This document shows, piece by piece, positions 8,148 to 17,024 of a stretch of 64,000 nucleotides of DNA. Source of the stretch: CADEFX01 sp963806735. GTDB taxonomy: Bacteria > Pseudomonadota > Alphaproteobacteria > Rhizobiales > Hyphomicrobiaceae. The notes beneath the pieces were generated by a model, which ran no database searches, was not told where the DNA came from, and saw only the letters and a program-made list of their open reading frames with translations. The stretch spans positions 1 through 64,000 of the forward strand of contig CAWEBE010000010.1 of assembly GCA_963806735.1 (NCBI GenBank). Direction: 5' to 3'. A program made the position numbers and the translations under genes. Each line of letters begins with the position of its first letter. Position 1 is the first letter of the stretch.

Positions 8148-9428
8148 TCAGTTGGCCGGCACGATTTTGTAGATCTTGTCGTGGCCGCCCACTGGGCCGG
8201 TTGTAATGCTTGTCAACGCATAGACCTCGCCCTTGTCATCCTGGGCGAAGGCCAGAATGTAGGGCAGCGTCTGCATGCCATCGACCGCGGCGACCTCCAT
8301 GGTCCACTTGCCGTCCGCGCCCTTGGTGCCAAAGAAAATCTGCCCGTCCATGGTAGCAAACGATTTCGACCAGTCGCCGAAGATATATTTGCCTTGCCAT
8401 GCTTGATGCGGGCCCCGATAGACGTGTCCACCAGTTACGGAGATGCCTTTGCAATCCGTCTTCACCGCCGTGCAGTTGTTGTAGACAATGATCGGCGGTG
8501 TCAGGCCGGCCTGATCGCACGTGGCGGGGTGATTATCCGGCTTCGCGAAGTCGAAGCACTTGTCCGCCTCCATGCGGCGCCAACCGAGGTTAGCGCCTCG
8601 ACTGATGATGCTGATCTCCTCGAAGGAGTTCTGCTGCACATCTCCGCAATAGAGCGCCCTGTCGCCACCCGTGTCGAATGTACACCGCCAGGGATTGCGC
8701 AGTCCCAGCGCCCAAATTTGCGGCAAGGCTTCGCTCTGGCCGACGAACGGATTGTCGGCCGGAATGAGATCCGGCTTGTTCAGGTCGAGCCGCAACATCT
8801 TCCCGTGGAGCGATCTCATGTCTTGCCCGTTGCCAATCGCCACATTGTGGCCGATGCCCCAGTCGTTGGCATACCCTCCATCACCGGTGGATATATAGAG
8901 CATTCCGTCCGGTCCGAACTCGATCCAGTGACCGTTGTGATTGAACTGCGGTTGGTCGAGTTGGGAGATAACTCGCTCGTTTGTTGGATCGGCCTTATTG
9001 GGATCAGTTTTGGAGACTTGGAACTCGGATACAACGTTGGTGTGGGACCACCAGAGACGACGTTCGAGCTCGCTGCTGCGAAGCGGTGCCGAATAGGCAA
9101 GGTAGAACTTGCCGTTTTCTCTGTAATTCGGGTGGAACGCCAAGCCGAGCAACCCACGCTCATCGAAGAAGTGGTGCTGCGTCACCATCTTCGGGCCGAT
9201 GTTGATGAATGGATCGGGGAGCAAGCGGCCCCTGTTGTCAACGATCCGCACCTGGCCGTGCTGTTCGATAATTGCCAAGCGTCCCGTGCCATCTGGGATC
9301 GACACCATGGCCAGTGGGTGGATAAGCCCGCCGGCAACTTCCTGAAGTTTGATTTTGACTTGAGCGAAGGCTGGTGCCGCCATTGCTAGTATCGCGGCTA
9401 CGGCAATGCCGGTGAACCTAAGGCGCAT
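8148..9428 (-). CDS. periplasmic PQQ-dependent sugar dehydrogenase (GSDH family), copy 1
   Basis: 426 residues; the start has GGAGG at good spacing and the signal peptide MRLRFTGIAVAAILAMAAPA ends FAQ. It is a six-bladed propeller of the soluble glucose/sorbosone dehydrogenase family (PF07995), oxidising sugar alcohol groups with PQQ. Family marks: IIEQHGQVRIV, DERGLLGLAFHPNYRENGKF, FNHNGHWIEFGPDGMLYIST, ALGLRNPWRCTFDT and DVQQNSFEEI followed by GANLGWRRME. It sits between eboC and a cytochrome c gene on the same strand, 149 bp after eboC. It is a paralogue, not a near-identical copy, of the enzyme at 15587-17002. Substrate unknown. Confidence 0.9.
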   Translation of the reverse strand: MRLRFTGIAVAAILAMAAPAFAQVKIKLQEVAGGLIHPLAMVSIPDGTGRLAIIEQHGQVRIVDNRGRLLPDPFINIGPKMVTQHHFFDERGLLGLAFHPNYRENGKFYLAYSAPLRSSELERRLWWSHTNVVSEFQVSKTDPNKADPTNERVISQLDQPQFNHNGHWIEFGPDGMLYISTGDGGYANDWGIGHNVAIGNGQDMRSLHGKMLRLDLNKPDLIPADNPFVGQSEALPQIWALGLRNPWRCTFDTGGDRALYCGDVQQNSFEEISIISRGANLGWRRMEADKCFDFAKPDNHPATCDQAGLTPPIIVYNNCTAVKTDCKGISVTGGHVYRGPHQAWQGKYIFGDWSKSFATMDGQIFFGTKGADGKWTMEVAAVDGMQTLPYILAFAQDDKGEVYALTSITTGPVGGHDKIYKIVPAN

Positions 9429-9577
9429 TTGGTCGTCCTCCCATGCTCGTACTGAGCGATTTGGCTTGCATCTAGGCAAGCGCACTCGCAGGCAACTTGG
9501 ACCTTGCGGTGTCGTTGTGCTCGAGGCCAACGCAAGCCTCCGAGGAGCTACCAGCTACACCATATTTGGGGCGATTT

Positions 9578-10450
9578 TCAGGTGCCGCTGACCCAGCGTT
9601 GCAGCGTAAGAGTCAAGAGAAAGCACAATCCTGCTACCATTGCGGCGCCTACAGCGCCGGCTGCGGAAAGGAACAGTGCGTCCACCAGCGAGATGCCAGC
9701 AATAAGACTGACGACTGCGCGCGGAACATCCCCTTTGGCGCGGCGCCTTAGGAAGTAAAGCGCCACCAGGGTCCAGATGACAAGAACGGCGAGCGCTATT
9801 GCCGCCAGTACGCCGCTCTGCAAAACGATAGCTAGGCCGTAGAAGATTGGCGCGCCAAGAAAAAGCAGGGGCCACAGGCTGTCGAGCCGATCGAGTGCCT
9901 CTTGCTTGGCGGCATATGTCAGGCCAATGAGGTAGCAAAGACTGACGAACGCAGCGACGAACAGCATGGGTGACGGAGCCATCGCCGCCGCATAGCCAGC
10001 GGTCAGGTAGGCAAGAAAACGGCACAACCCCATGAACAGCGGGCTCAAAGCATTACCCTTGTGATGCCAATCGTAGAACAGAATGGCGCCTGCAAGAGCC
10101 AGCGCTGCCGTCATCGGTCGCACACTCGTCTCTGACACCGTTGCGCTTCCCCAGAGCATGAACGCGAGGCCGGCGAGCATCAGACCGAACCCAACCCCAA
10201 ACACGGTGTTCACCGACACGGCGCCGGCAGGGATCGGTCGATCCGGTCGTTCTACTGCGTCGATATCACTGTCGAAGGCGTCGTTGAGATACATGCCAGA
10301 CACATAGAGCAGCGAAAGGCCAATCACGACCAGCAGTGTCGTTTGCGTCCAAATCTGGCCGCCCGCGAGGGCCGTCCCGGCGAGTGCGTTGGTCCATACT
10401 GTTGGAAGGTTGGACACGCGTCCCAAACGAAGGGCAGTCGCCAGCGTCAT
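9578..10450 (-). CDS. eboC: EboC, UbiA-family membrane prenyltransferase
   Basis: 290 residues with about eight membrane segments. The prenyl-diphosphate/Mg site is NDAFDSDID (residues 56-64) followed by ERPDRPIPAG. A second polar motif, YAAKQEALDRLDSLWP, lies near residue 185. UbiA enzymes join a prenyl chain to an aromatic or sugar-like acceptor at the membrane; the EboC subgroup is defined by its company. The ATG overlaps the eboE stop (ATGA), so eboD-eboE-eboC are translationally coupled. An isopentenyl-diphosphate isomerase gene in the same cluster supports a real prenyl substrate. Assignment as EboC is secure from context; the product is unknown. Confidence 0.9.
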   Translation of the reverse strand: MTLATALRLGRVSNLPTVWTNALAGTALAGGQIWTQTTLLVVIGLSLLYVSGMYLNDAFDSDIDAVERPDRPIPAGAVSVNTVFGVGFGLMLAGLAFMLWGSATVSETSVRPMTAALALAGAILFYDWHHKGNALSPLFMGLCRFLAYLTAGYAAAMAPSPMLFVAAFVSLCYLIGLTYAAKQEALDRLDSLWPLLFLGAPIFYGLAIVLQSGVLAAIALAVLVIWTLVALYFLRRRAKGDVPRAVVSLIAGISLVDALFLSAAGAVGAAMVAGLCFLLTLTLQRWVSGT

Positions 10451-11646
10451 GCCGTGAGTATGTCCCTAACCCAGCCGAGCTCGCGCGCAACCGCAGTCGA
10501 GGCATCAACCCGGCGCAGCTCCTCCGGCAGCACGTCGAAGGTATATGTTTCGACCTCGAGATGATCGCTGATCGGGGCCCGCTGGTGCAGCGCCAGGATC
10601 TCGCGTAGGAAATCCTGCGTAGTGTCGAGCTCAGGGAGCGCAGACATGAAGATCGGCACGTGGCAATGCACACGCCACTCGTTTCCGAGCGCCTGATCGA
10701 AGTTCGCAAAGGCCGGCGCCAGGTCGAGGAAGCGGACGAGGCTACCGTCCAGCTTGCGCTCGACAACTTGATGCAGATAGACGCCATCATCGAAGCGCCG
10801 CAGCTGCTCGATGGTTCGCGCGTCCACACGCGGGACCTTTAGCGCCGCCGAGAGCTGCAGCTTGAAGATGGCAATGCCGGCGCGTGCCAGACGCGCCAAG
10901 CTTTCCGAAGGGTTCTCGAACTCGACGGCAGCATGGCAGACATCGTAGCAAATGCCGAGATGACGCCTGAGGGTCCGCTCCGCGGCGGCGGCATCGAGCC
11001 TCGTCAGATCAGCGAACCGGCGAACCGCTGGTGACGAGAAGAGCCTCTCCTCGAAGAACCGCGCCGCCTCTTCGATGGTTTCGAGGTAGCACATGGGCTC
11101 GGGCTCCAGTGCCAGCGTGATTGTGCGCCCCGACCTTTCGGCCAGCCGCGCGAGGTGGGCAGCATGCTGCAGCAGATTTTCGGCTATCCGCTCGATCGCG
11201 CCAGGCTCTCCGCCGATCGGTCGAAACGTGGCCGGCACCGTGCTGACGCTGCCGGTGAGACCGGCATCCGGTTGCAACAACTCGGCGAGCAAATTAGCCA
11301 GGCGGTTGCTATAGGTTACGCGTTCGGCAAAGCGCCAATCCGGTTGATAGACGTCCTCCTTGACCCGCGTCCCGTGAAACGGTCCGTAGGGAAAGCCGTT
11401 GATGGTGAAGACGTACAACCGTTCGCGGGCGAGAAAATCCTTGAATGCCTCGAACTCCGAGGCATTCGCAAGGGTCTCAGAAGCGATTGCGGAGAGGCGG
11501 AGGCCAACGCCCATGGCTTCGTTGGGGACGAACAGGCGTTTCACCTCTGGGAGATGCCGCTTGAGCCCGGCGAGCGTGTCGGCCCAGGTCTCACCGCGGT
11601 GGATGTTGGTGCAGTAGGTGAGGTGCGGTCCGCTCTTGGTCCTCAT
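10447..11646 (-). CDS. eboE: EboE, TIM-barrel sugar-isomerase-like protein
   Basis: 399 residues. It begins MRTKSGPHLTYCTNIHRGET, typical of the EboE 'metabolite traffic' family, a xylose-isomerase-like TIM barrel. Metal-ligand-type residues occur in LALEPEPMCYLETIEE (about 174-189), ICYDVCHAAVEFE (about 228-240) and the histidines of VHCHVPIF. Its ATG overlaps the eboD stop and its stop overlaps the eboC start (both ATGA). Probable role: isomerisation or epimerisation of a sugar or cyclitol intermediate made by EboD. No EboE reaction has been proven, so this is inference from fold. Confidence 0.92.
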   Translation of the reverse strand: MRTKSGPHLTYCTNIHRGETWADTLAGLKRHLPEVKRLFVPNEAMGVGLRLSAIASETLANASEFEAFKDFLARERLYVFTINGFPYGPFHGTRVKEDVYQPDWRFAERVTYSNRLANLLAELLQPDAGLTGSVSTVPATFRPIGGEPGAIERIAENLLQHAAHLARLAERSGRTITLALEPEPMCYLETIEEAARFFEERLFSSPAVRRFADLTRLDAAAAERTLRRHLGICYDVCHAAVEFENPSESLARLARAGIAIFKLQLSAALKVPRVDARTIEQLRRFDDGVYLHQVVERKLDGSLVRFLDLAPAFANFDQALGNEWRVHCHVPIFMSALPELDTTQDFLREILALHQRAPISDHLEVETYTFDVLPEELRRVDASTAVARELGWVRDILTA

Positions 11647-12854
11647 AGCGCGCTCTGCCGTGCTTTGAGCCATGTGATGGCCCCGAGGATGCGCTCCTCG
11701 TCCATCTCGTGCACCTCTACGCCCTGCCCGATGTTCTCCAGCAGCGTGATCGTAAGCTCCCCGCCCAGATGTTCGCGGAACTCCCTGATCCCCTGCAAAA
11801 GAGGATTGCAGCCGTCGGACGAACGTGCATCGACGACCGGATGCCACAACCGGAAGCCCAATAGCTCGAGCAGGGCCGCAACCCTGTCTTCAGTCCCAGG
11901 GCGCAGCAGGCCGGCCAGCACAGAATAACGCGTATCGAGAGCGATGCCGATGGCAACTGCCTCACCGTGGCGTACGTGGTTGCGGGTGAGCGATTCGATC
12001 TTGTGGGCTGCCCAATGGCCGAAATCGAGCGGGCGCGCGCTCCCGGACTCGAACGGGTCCCCACCGTATCCGATCTGGTGCATATGAAGCTCGGCGCAGC
12101 GGCGGATCATGTACGCCATCGTGGAGGCATCGAACAGCGATAGCCCGTCGATGTTGCGCTCTAGCCAGCGGAAGAAATCGGCATCACGAATGAGGGCCAC
12201 CTTCACCGCTTCGGCCATGCCCGCGATCTTCTCGCGCGGCGGCAAATCGGCGATGAAGGTCAGGTCGTTGAGGACGGCGAAAGGCGGAGCAAACGTGCCG
12301 ACGAAATTCTTCGATCCCTTCAGATTGACGCTGTTCTTCACGCCGACGCCGGAATCGTTCTGCGCCAGCACCGTCGTCGGGATGCGGATCAGTCGGATAC
12401 CGCGATGGCTGGTCGCGGCCACGAGACCGACCGCATCCAGAACCGCCCCGCCGCCTATGGCGATCACGAACGAATGGCGGTCGATGCGGTGTTGCTGGAT
12501 CAGCCCTTGCATCCATTCCACGTGGAAAAGCTCGTTCTTGATCTTCTCGCCGCCCGCCACCTTGAGCGGGGGAGAAACCAGCTCGATCGCCGCATTGTGC
12601 GTGCTGGCGTAGGCTTCGATTTCGCCGATCAGAGCAGGGCGAGCATCGCACACGCCGTCATCGACGAAGACGATGCAGCGGTGCCGTCGCTCCCGCTCGA
12701 GCCGCGCAATCGTGTCCCGCAGCACCGGATTGTCGAGTGCGAAAAGATGTTTCGTAAAGTGGACTGGGTACTCGTAAGCGACCGCAAAGCGCTGGAGATA
12801 TACCGATGCGCTCGGCGACATCTCGGAGACAGACGGTTTGGCAACCTCACCCAT
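11643..12854 (-). CDS. eboD: EboD, 3-dehydroquinate-synthase-like cyclase
   Basis: 403 residues of the sugar-phosphate cyclase (AroB-like) family, NAD-dependent enzymes that close sugar phosphates into cyclitols. Visible motifs are FVDDGVCDARP (about 64-74), VIAIGGGAVLDAVGLVAATS (NAD-binding, about 129-148), RIPTTVLAQNDSGVGVKNSV, PREKIAGMAEAVKVALI and RPLDFGHWAAHKIE with HGEAVAIGI (Zn ligands). It is not the biosynthetic aroB, because it is the first gene of an eboD-eboE-eboC operon. It is transcribed divergently from eboF. An alternative start is Met12 (MSPSASVYLQRF). Confidence 0.92.
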   Translation of the reverse strand: MGEVAKPSVSEMSPSASVYLQRFAVAYEYPVHFTKHLFALDNPVLRDTIARLERERRHRCIVFVDDGVCDARPALIGEIEAYASTHNAAIELVSPPLKVAGGEKIKNELFHVEWMQGLIQQHRIDRHSFVIAIGGGAVLDAVGLVAATSHRGIRLIRIPTTVLAQNDSGVGVKNSVNLKGSKNFVGTFAPPFAVLNDLTFIADLPPREKIAGMAEAVKVALIRDADFFRWLERNIDGLSLFDASTMAYMIRRCAELHMHQIGYGGDPFESGSARPLDFGHWAAHKIESLTRNHVRHGEAVAIGIALDTRYSVLAGLLRPGTEDRVAALLELLGFRLWHPVVDARSSDGCNPLLQGIREFREHLGGELTITLLENIGQGVEVHEMDEERILGAITWLKARQSAL

Positions 12855-13035
12855 GCGCTCCCCGGCAGTCTTGTTCGTCGGCTTCTACGGCCGTGCCTGC
12901 GACAGGCAGATTGTGCTGCCGCTCCAGGTCAAGTCAAGGTGTGCGGCGTTCAGCCGGTCCTCCAAGATATTGCCCACATGTCGTGCTCGTGCTTTGTGGA
13001 CATTGCCACGGCGGCGCGCTCAGCGGAACAGCAGG
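12855..13035. promoter_or_regulatory. divergent promoter region eboD / eboF
   Basis: A 181-bp gap between head-to-head eboD and eboF must carry the start signals of both arms of the cluster. An AG-rich GCAGG precedes the eboF ATG. I could not assign -35/-10 boxes or an operator with confidence. The extent rests on the chosen eboF start; an open frame in the eboF phase runs back through the gap to 12838, but that part has no coding character. Confidence 0.4.
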
Positions 13036-14457
13036 ATGCATAAGACGCTCGTGCTCTTGATCGTCGGACTGACTGAGCGTCTTCTTGGCAAAAATACGCC
13101 CAACCTCTCCGCATTGGTGAAACGAGGTGGCGTGCGTCCGCTGAGGACCGTGGTTCCGGCTGTCACCTGCACCGTGCAGTCCACTCTGCTGACCGGCTTG
13201 TTGCCGCGCGACCATGGCGCCGTGGCCAATGGCTGGTACTTTCGCGAGCAAGCGGAGGTATGGCTGTGGCGGCAGTCGAACCGCCTGGTCGCTGGGGAAA
13301 AAATCTGGGAAAAGGGCAAAAAGCTCGACGCGGCATTCACCTGCGCCAACATGTTCTGGTGGTACAATATGTACTCCACCGTCGACATCAGCGCCACGCC
13401 GCGGCCCATGTATCCCGCCGACGGCCGCAAGCTGCCGGACCATTACGCTGAGCCGCCCGAGCTGCGGGACGAACTCAATAGCATGCTGGGAACCTTCCCC
13501 CTGTTCACGTTCTGGGGTCCTATGACCTCGATCGAGGCCAGTCGCTGGATCGCGAGAGCAACGCAGCACGTTCGCCGCACGCGGCAACCCACCCTGACGC
13601 TGTGCTATCTGCCCCATCTCGACTACGGCCTCCAGAAGTGGGGACCCGATCCGGACGATCCGCGCCTGGCGCAGGATCTGCATGACATCGACGCCGTCGC
13701 CGGCGAGCTGATCGAAGAAGCAGAGAGGAACGGCGATCACATCGTCGTCATATCGGAATACGGCATCGTGCCGGTACGCGAAGCGGTACACATAAACCGC
13801 GCCCTCCGGCAGGCAGGTTTGGTCCGCGTGCGCAATGAGATGGACCGGGAGCTGCTCGATGTCGGCGCCTCGAAAGCGTTCGCCCTGGCCGATCACCAGA
13901 TTGCACACGTGTACCTGGAGCACGGCGCCGACAGCCGCACGATAAGGGGATTGCTGGAGAGCCTCGACGGTATAGCGCACGTCCTCGACGAGGAAGGCAA
14001 GAGAGCCATGGGACTGGACCATCCCCGTTCCGGCGATCTCGTTGCGCTGTCCGCACGCGACCGCTGGTTCAGCTACTATTGGTGGTTAGACGATGCAAAA
14101 GCGCCGGACTTCGCCCGGACCGTCGATATCCACCGTAAGCCCGGCTACGACCCGATGGAGTTGTTCTTGGACCCGGCCATTTCTCTGCCGAAGCTCAAGG
14201 TGGCGCGCCGCCTTCTCGCCAGAAAGCTCGGTTTTCGTAACCTGCTCGACGTCACGCCAATCAACGGCACTACGCTGGTGAAGGGCTCGCATGGTCTTGT
14301 TACTGAGCGGGCGCAAGATGGACCCTTGGTCATTTCGAGCGCACCGGATCTTTTTCCGGAAGGTTCATTGGATGCGACAGCGTTCAAAGATTTGATTCTG
14401 GCCCACGTATTTGCGCCGCAGTCGGCGCCGTCTTGCGGTGTGCAAGTTAGCGAGTGA
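13036..14457 (+). CDS. eboF: EboF, alkaline-phosphatase/phosphodiesterase-superfamily protein
   Basis: 473 residues from MHKTLVLLIVGLTERLLGKN. The fold is that of type I phosphodiesterases/nucleotide pyrophosphatases: TPNLSALVKRGGVRPL, then VVPAVTCTVQSTLLTGLLP with the nucleophile-position Thr, HGAVANGWYF, YLPHLDYGLQKWGPDPDDPR and ADHQIAHVYLEHG. Some positions differ from classic NPP enzymes. No Asp follows the first strand (LIVGLT), and the usual SDHG metal motif reads SEYG. I believe this is shared by EboF proteins, but it leaves catalytic activity open. First gene of the plus-strand unit eboF-TMEM220-idi-PQQ dehydrogenase-cytochrome. Confidence 0.9.
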   Translation: MHKTLVLLIVGLTERLLGKNTPNLSALVKRGGVRPLRTVVPAVTCTVQSTLLTGLLPRDHGAVANGWYFREQAEVWLWRQSNRLVAGEKIWEKGKKLDAAFTCANMFWWYNMYSTVDISATPRPMYPADGRKLPDHYAEPPELRDELNSMLGTFPLFTFWGPMTSIEASRWIARATQHVRRTRQPTLTLCYLPHLDYGLQKWGPDPDDPRLAQDLHDIDAVAGELIEEAERNGDHIVVISEYGIVPVREAVHINRALRQAGLVRVRNEMDRELLDVGASKAFALADHQIAHVYLEHGADSRTIRGLLESLDGIAHVLDEEGKRAMGLDHPRSGDLVALSARDRWFSYYWWLDDAKAPDFARTVDIHRKPGYDPMELFLDPAISLPKLKVARRLLARKLGFRNLLDVTPINGTTLVKGSHGLVTERAQDGPLVISSAPDLFPEGSLDATAFKDLILAHVFAPQSAPSCGVQVSE

Positions 14458-14503
14458 TAGTGCAGCAATCGTTGCCGACAGTTGGATCAGTGGGAGCGGA
14501 CCC

Positions 14504-14866
14504 ATGCGCGTCGTCCACGTTGTCCTGTCTGCGATACTCGTTTTCTTTGCCGCGCTCCAATACAATGATCCCGATTGGTACTACTGGGGACTGGTGTATT
14601 TGCTCGCAGCGGCATGGTCATTTGCCGCCGCTCGCGCGCCGGAGCGTCTTGGCGCATGGCCGCTAGTTCGCATCGGGGGGCTGATCTGCGTCATGCTCTT
14701 CTTGGCCGGATTTGTCTCGCTAGCAAGCAATATCGGACCTGGCTGGATCCACAACGAAGAGGCACGCGAAGCGCTTGGTTATCTGATCTGTGCAGGCACA
14801 ACGGCTCTCGCCGTCTTCGATGCACAGAGGCAAACCTGGAGCGTGACCGAGCGAGGCCGCCCATGA
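14504..14866 (+). CDS. TMEM220-like small membrane protein
   Basis: 120 residues with about four membrane helices. The signature AALQYNDPDWYYWGLVYLLA (about 15-34) and the loop IGPGWIHNEEAREALGYL (about 76-93) match the transmembrane-220 family. It begins 46 bp after eboF, and its TGA overlaps the idi ATG (ATGA), so it is co-translated with idi. Function of the family is unknown. Placement in an export-linked cluster suggests a membrane accessory role, which is inference. Confidence 0.75.
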   Translation: MRVVHVVLSAILVFFAALQYNDPDWYYWGLVYLLAAAWSFAAARAPERLGAWPLVRIGGLICVMLFLAGFVSLASNIGPGWIHNEEAREALGYLICAGTTALAVFDAQRQTWSVTERGRP

Positions 14867-15399
14867 GATTGAGCGACGAGGAAGATCAGGTAATCCTCGT
14901 CGACGCCAGCGATCGTGCGATCGGCGCGGCGCCGAAGCTCGCCGCACACCGGAAAGGCCTTCTGCATCGCGCCATCTCCGTGCAACTGCGGGACCAGAGT
15001 GGGCGACTTCTCCTCCAGAAGCGTCATATCGGAAAATATCACTCAGGAGGTTTATGGAGCAACACCTGCTGCAGTCATCCGCGGCCCGGCGAAAATACCG
15101 CGGCCGCTGCACAACGTCGGTTGCTGGAGGAGATGGGCATCACCTGCCCACTCACTCGTCTTTTCACGACCAGCTATCGCGCCGTGCTCGACAAGGGGAT
15201 GACCGAGAATGAGATGGTGCACTGCTTCGGCGGTTTTTACGTAGGCGAAGTGCGGCCGGACCCCAGCCAGGCGGAGGATTACTCCTGGACGCACATCGAC
15301 AAGCTTCGCCGGGAAGTGGACGAGCATCCCGAGCGGTACTCGGCCTGGTTTTGCATTTACCTCCGCGACCATTGGGTGGAACTCACTGGCTCGGCCTGA
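14863..15399 (+). CDS. idi: isopentenyl-diphosphate delta-isomerase type I
   Basis: 178 residues; Nudix-fold enzyme interconverting IPP and DMAPP. Key parts: HRAISVQLRDQSGRLLLQKR (about 36-55), the active-site Cys region WSNTCCSHPRPGE (about 65-77), the Nudix-like AAAAQRRLLEEMGI and the catalytic Glu in MTENEMVHCF. Length is normal. In bacteria with the MEP pathway idi is dispensable, so its place inside an ebo cluster that has a UbiA-type prenyltransferase points to a dedicated need for DMAPP. It is translationally coupled to the TMEM220 gene. Confidence 0.92.
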   Translation: MRLSDEEDQVILVDASDRAIGAAPKLAAHRKGLLHRAISVQLRDQSGRLLLQKRHIGKYHSGGLWSNTCCSHPRPGENTAAAAQRRLLEEMGITCPLTRLFTTSYRAVLDKGMTENEMVHCFGGFYVGEVRPDPSQAEDYSWTHIDKLRREVDEHPERYSAWFCIYLRDHWVELTGSA

Positions 15400-15449
15400 C
15401 TTTCAGGAGCCGCGGTTCCCGAGCTTCCTTCAATTGTGAGCCATAAGAC

Positions 15450-15590
15450 ATGAGTTGCGTTGCGGCGCCGGATGTACAGACCTACAATCTCTGCACCCCA
15501 ATGGCCGACAACGACACGGCACCCTGCGTCGTCACGGTTGCGGGTGCCGCGGCGTCTCCGATCGGCATGGGGCAAGGAGGAACGCCATGA
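15450..15590 (+). CDS. possible 46-residue Cys-containing leader/accessory ORF
   Basis: Reads MSCVAAPDVQTYNLCTPMAD, then NDTAPCVVTVAGAAAS and a Gly-rich end. It has three cysteines and no clear signal peptide. Its TGA overlaps the ATG of the PQQ dehydrogenase (ATGA), which suggests coupling. The dehydrogenase also has its own GGAGG, so the overlap may be chance. No family recognised. Confidence 0.3.
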   Translation: MSCVAAPDVQTYNLCTPMADNDTAPCVVTVAGAAASPIGMGQGGTP

Positions 15591-17002
15591 CACGCATGTA
15601 TCTAGCAGGTCTCGCTACGGCGCTGCTGCTGGTGTCGCCGGCACTCGCGCAGAATTTGCCTAAATCGCCTTCGGAAGTCGCAAACCCTGGTGGAAAAATC
15701 GCTGGCGCGCAGAAGCTGGCGCTGGTCAAGGTCGCAGACGGCTTCAATGATCCCGTCGGCGTATCGGTGGCCAACGATGGCTCTGGCCGGATCTTCGTCG
15801 TCGAGCGTGTAGGACGTGTCAAAGTAGTCGGCAAGGATGGCAAGACCCTCGCGAAGCCCTTCCTGGACTTGACCAAGACCAACCCTCTCGGATCCGAGGT
15901 TCAGACCGGCTTCGTGGAACAGGGGCTCTGGTCGATCGCCTTCCATCCAAAGTTCAAGGATAACGGACACGTCTACGTCCACTTCGCATCGTTGCCGTTT
16001 AATGGCGCGTCGATCATCGCGCGCTACACGGTCGATCCCGCTAGTGCAAACGAGATTACGGCCGAGCGGGCCAACAAGACCGTCAAGGTGATCATGAACA
16101 TCCCGCAGCCGTACTACAATCACTACGGCGGTATGATCGCCTTCGGCCCCGATGGTAAGCTCTACATCGGCAAAGGCGATGCCGGATGGGAAGGCGATCC
16201 GCTCGACGCAGGTCAACGGCTGGATGTGCACTGGGGCAAGATGCTGCGCATCGACGTCGATACCGACGACGACACCCCATATGCGGTGCCCAAAGACAAT
16301 CCCTTCGCCAAGGCGGACAAGCCGCAGATGATGTCCCTGTTCGGCATCACGGAGCAGGGCTTCTCGACGATCAGGATCGGTTCGCGGCCGGAGATCTGGG
16401 CTTACGGCTTGCGTAACCCGTACATGTTCCACTTCGACAAAAAGTCCGGCGACCTGTTCATCGCCGATGTAGGGCAGAACCACTGGGAGGAAATTAACTG
16501 GCAACCGGCTTCCTCAAAAGGTGGTGAGAACTACGGATGGAAACACAATCAGGCATCGAAGTGCCATCCCCACCAGGGGCCCAATGAGAAATGTCCAATC
16601 GTGGGCGCTCTACCAGTCGCCGAGTATCCGCATGAGGAGCCCTATCCGGGCGCTCCGAAGCTGAAAGACAATCATGGTTGCTCGGCCCAAGGTCTTGGCG
16701 TCGCGAACTATGCCGGCATGGAGAAAGTATATCTGGTCGGTGATTGGTGCTCGGGCCGCCTGTGGGGCGTCGGTTGGGACAAGGCAGCCAACAAGTGGCA
16801 GATGGAGGAGTTCCTGCAAGCCAGCCTGCAATTCACCGCCGGCCAGGTCGATGAGGACGGCAACGTTCTCGCCGTCAACTGCTACTGCTTCTACACGGAC
16901 GACAAAGGACCGGTCGCCAATCCCGTCGGCGCACTCTGGCGCATCGTGCCGGCCGACAAGGTGCCCTCTGGCGCCGAGGTTGCCAAGGTGGTCACCAAGT
17001 AG
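15587..17002 (+). CDS. periplasmic PQQ-dependent sugar dehydrogenase (GSDH family), copy 2
   Basis: 471 residues; GGAGG upstream, and the signal peptide MTRMYLAGLATALLLVSPAL ends AQ. Same propeller family as the enzyme at 8148-9428: FVVERVGRVKVV, EQGLWSIAFHPKFKDNGHVY, YYNHYGGMIAFGPDGKLYIG, AYGLRNPYMFHFD, DVGQNHWEEINW and GGENYGWKHNQASKC. It is longer than copy 1, with an extra segment before AYGLRNP and a Cys-rich C-terminal part (NCYCFYTDD). It is followed 83 bp downstream by a cytochrome cL-like gene, the likely electron acceptor. Substrate unknown; divergence from copy 1 suggests different substrates or steps. Confidence 0.9.
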   Translation: MTRMYLAGLATALLLVSPALAQNLPKSPSEVANPGGKIAGAQKLALVKVADGFNDPVGVSVANDGSGRIFVVERVGRVKVVGKDGKTLAKPFLDLTKTNPLGSEVQTGFVEQGLWSIAFHPKFKDNGHVYVHFASLPFNGASIIARYTVDPASANEITAERANKTVKVIMNIPQPYYNHYGGMIAFGPDGKLYIGKGDAGWEGDPLDAGQRLDVHWGKMLRIDVDTDDDTPYAVPKDNPFAKADKPQMMSLFGITEQGFSTIRIGSRPEIWAYGLRNPYMFHFDKKSGDLFIADVGQNHWEEINWQPASSKGGENYGWKHNQASKCHPHQGPNEKCPIVGALPVAEYPHEEPYPGAPKLKDNHGCSAQGLGVANYAGMEKVYLVGDWCSGRLWGVGWDKAANKWQMEEFLQASLQFTAGQVDEDGNVLAVNCYCFYTDDKGPVANPVGALWRIVPADKVPSGAEVAKVVTK

Positions 17003-17024
17003 AGGTCCGCAGTTGGGGCAATGG

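Noticed and set aside
8040..9389. 449-codon open frame on the + strand
   Set aside because: It is antisense to the PQQ dehydrogenase at 8148-9428, which has a signal peptide, ribosome site and family motifs; the + frame has none.
12934..14022. 362-codon frame antisense to eboF
   Set aside because: No recognisable domain; eboF on the other strand is clear.
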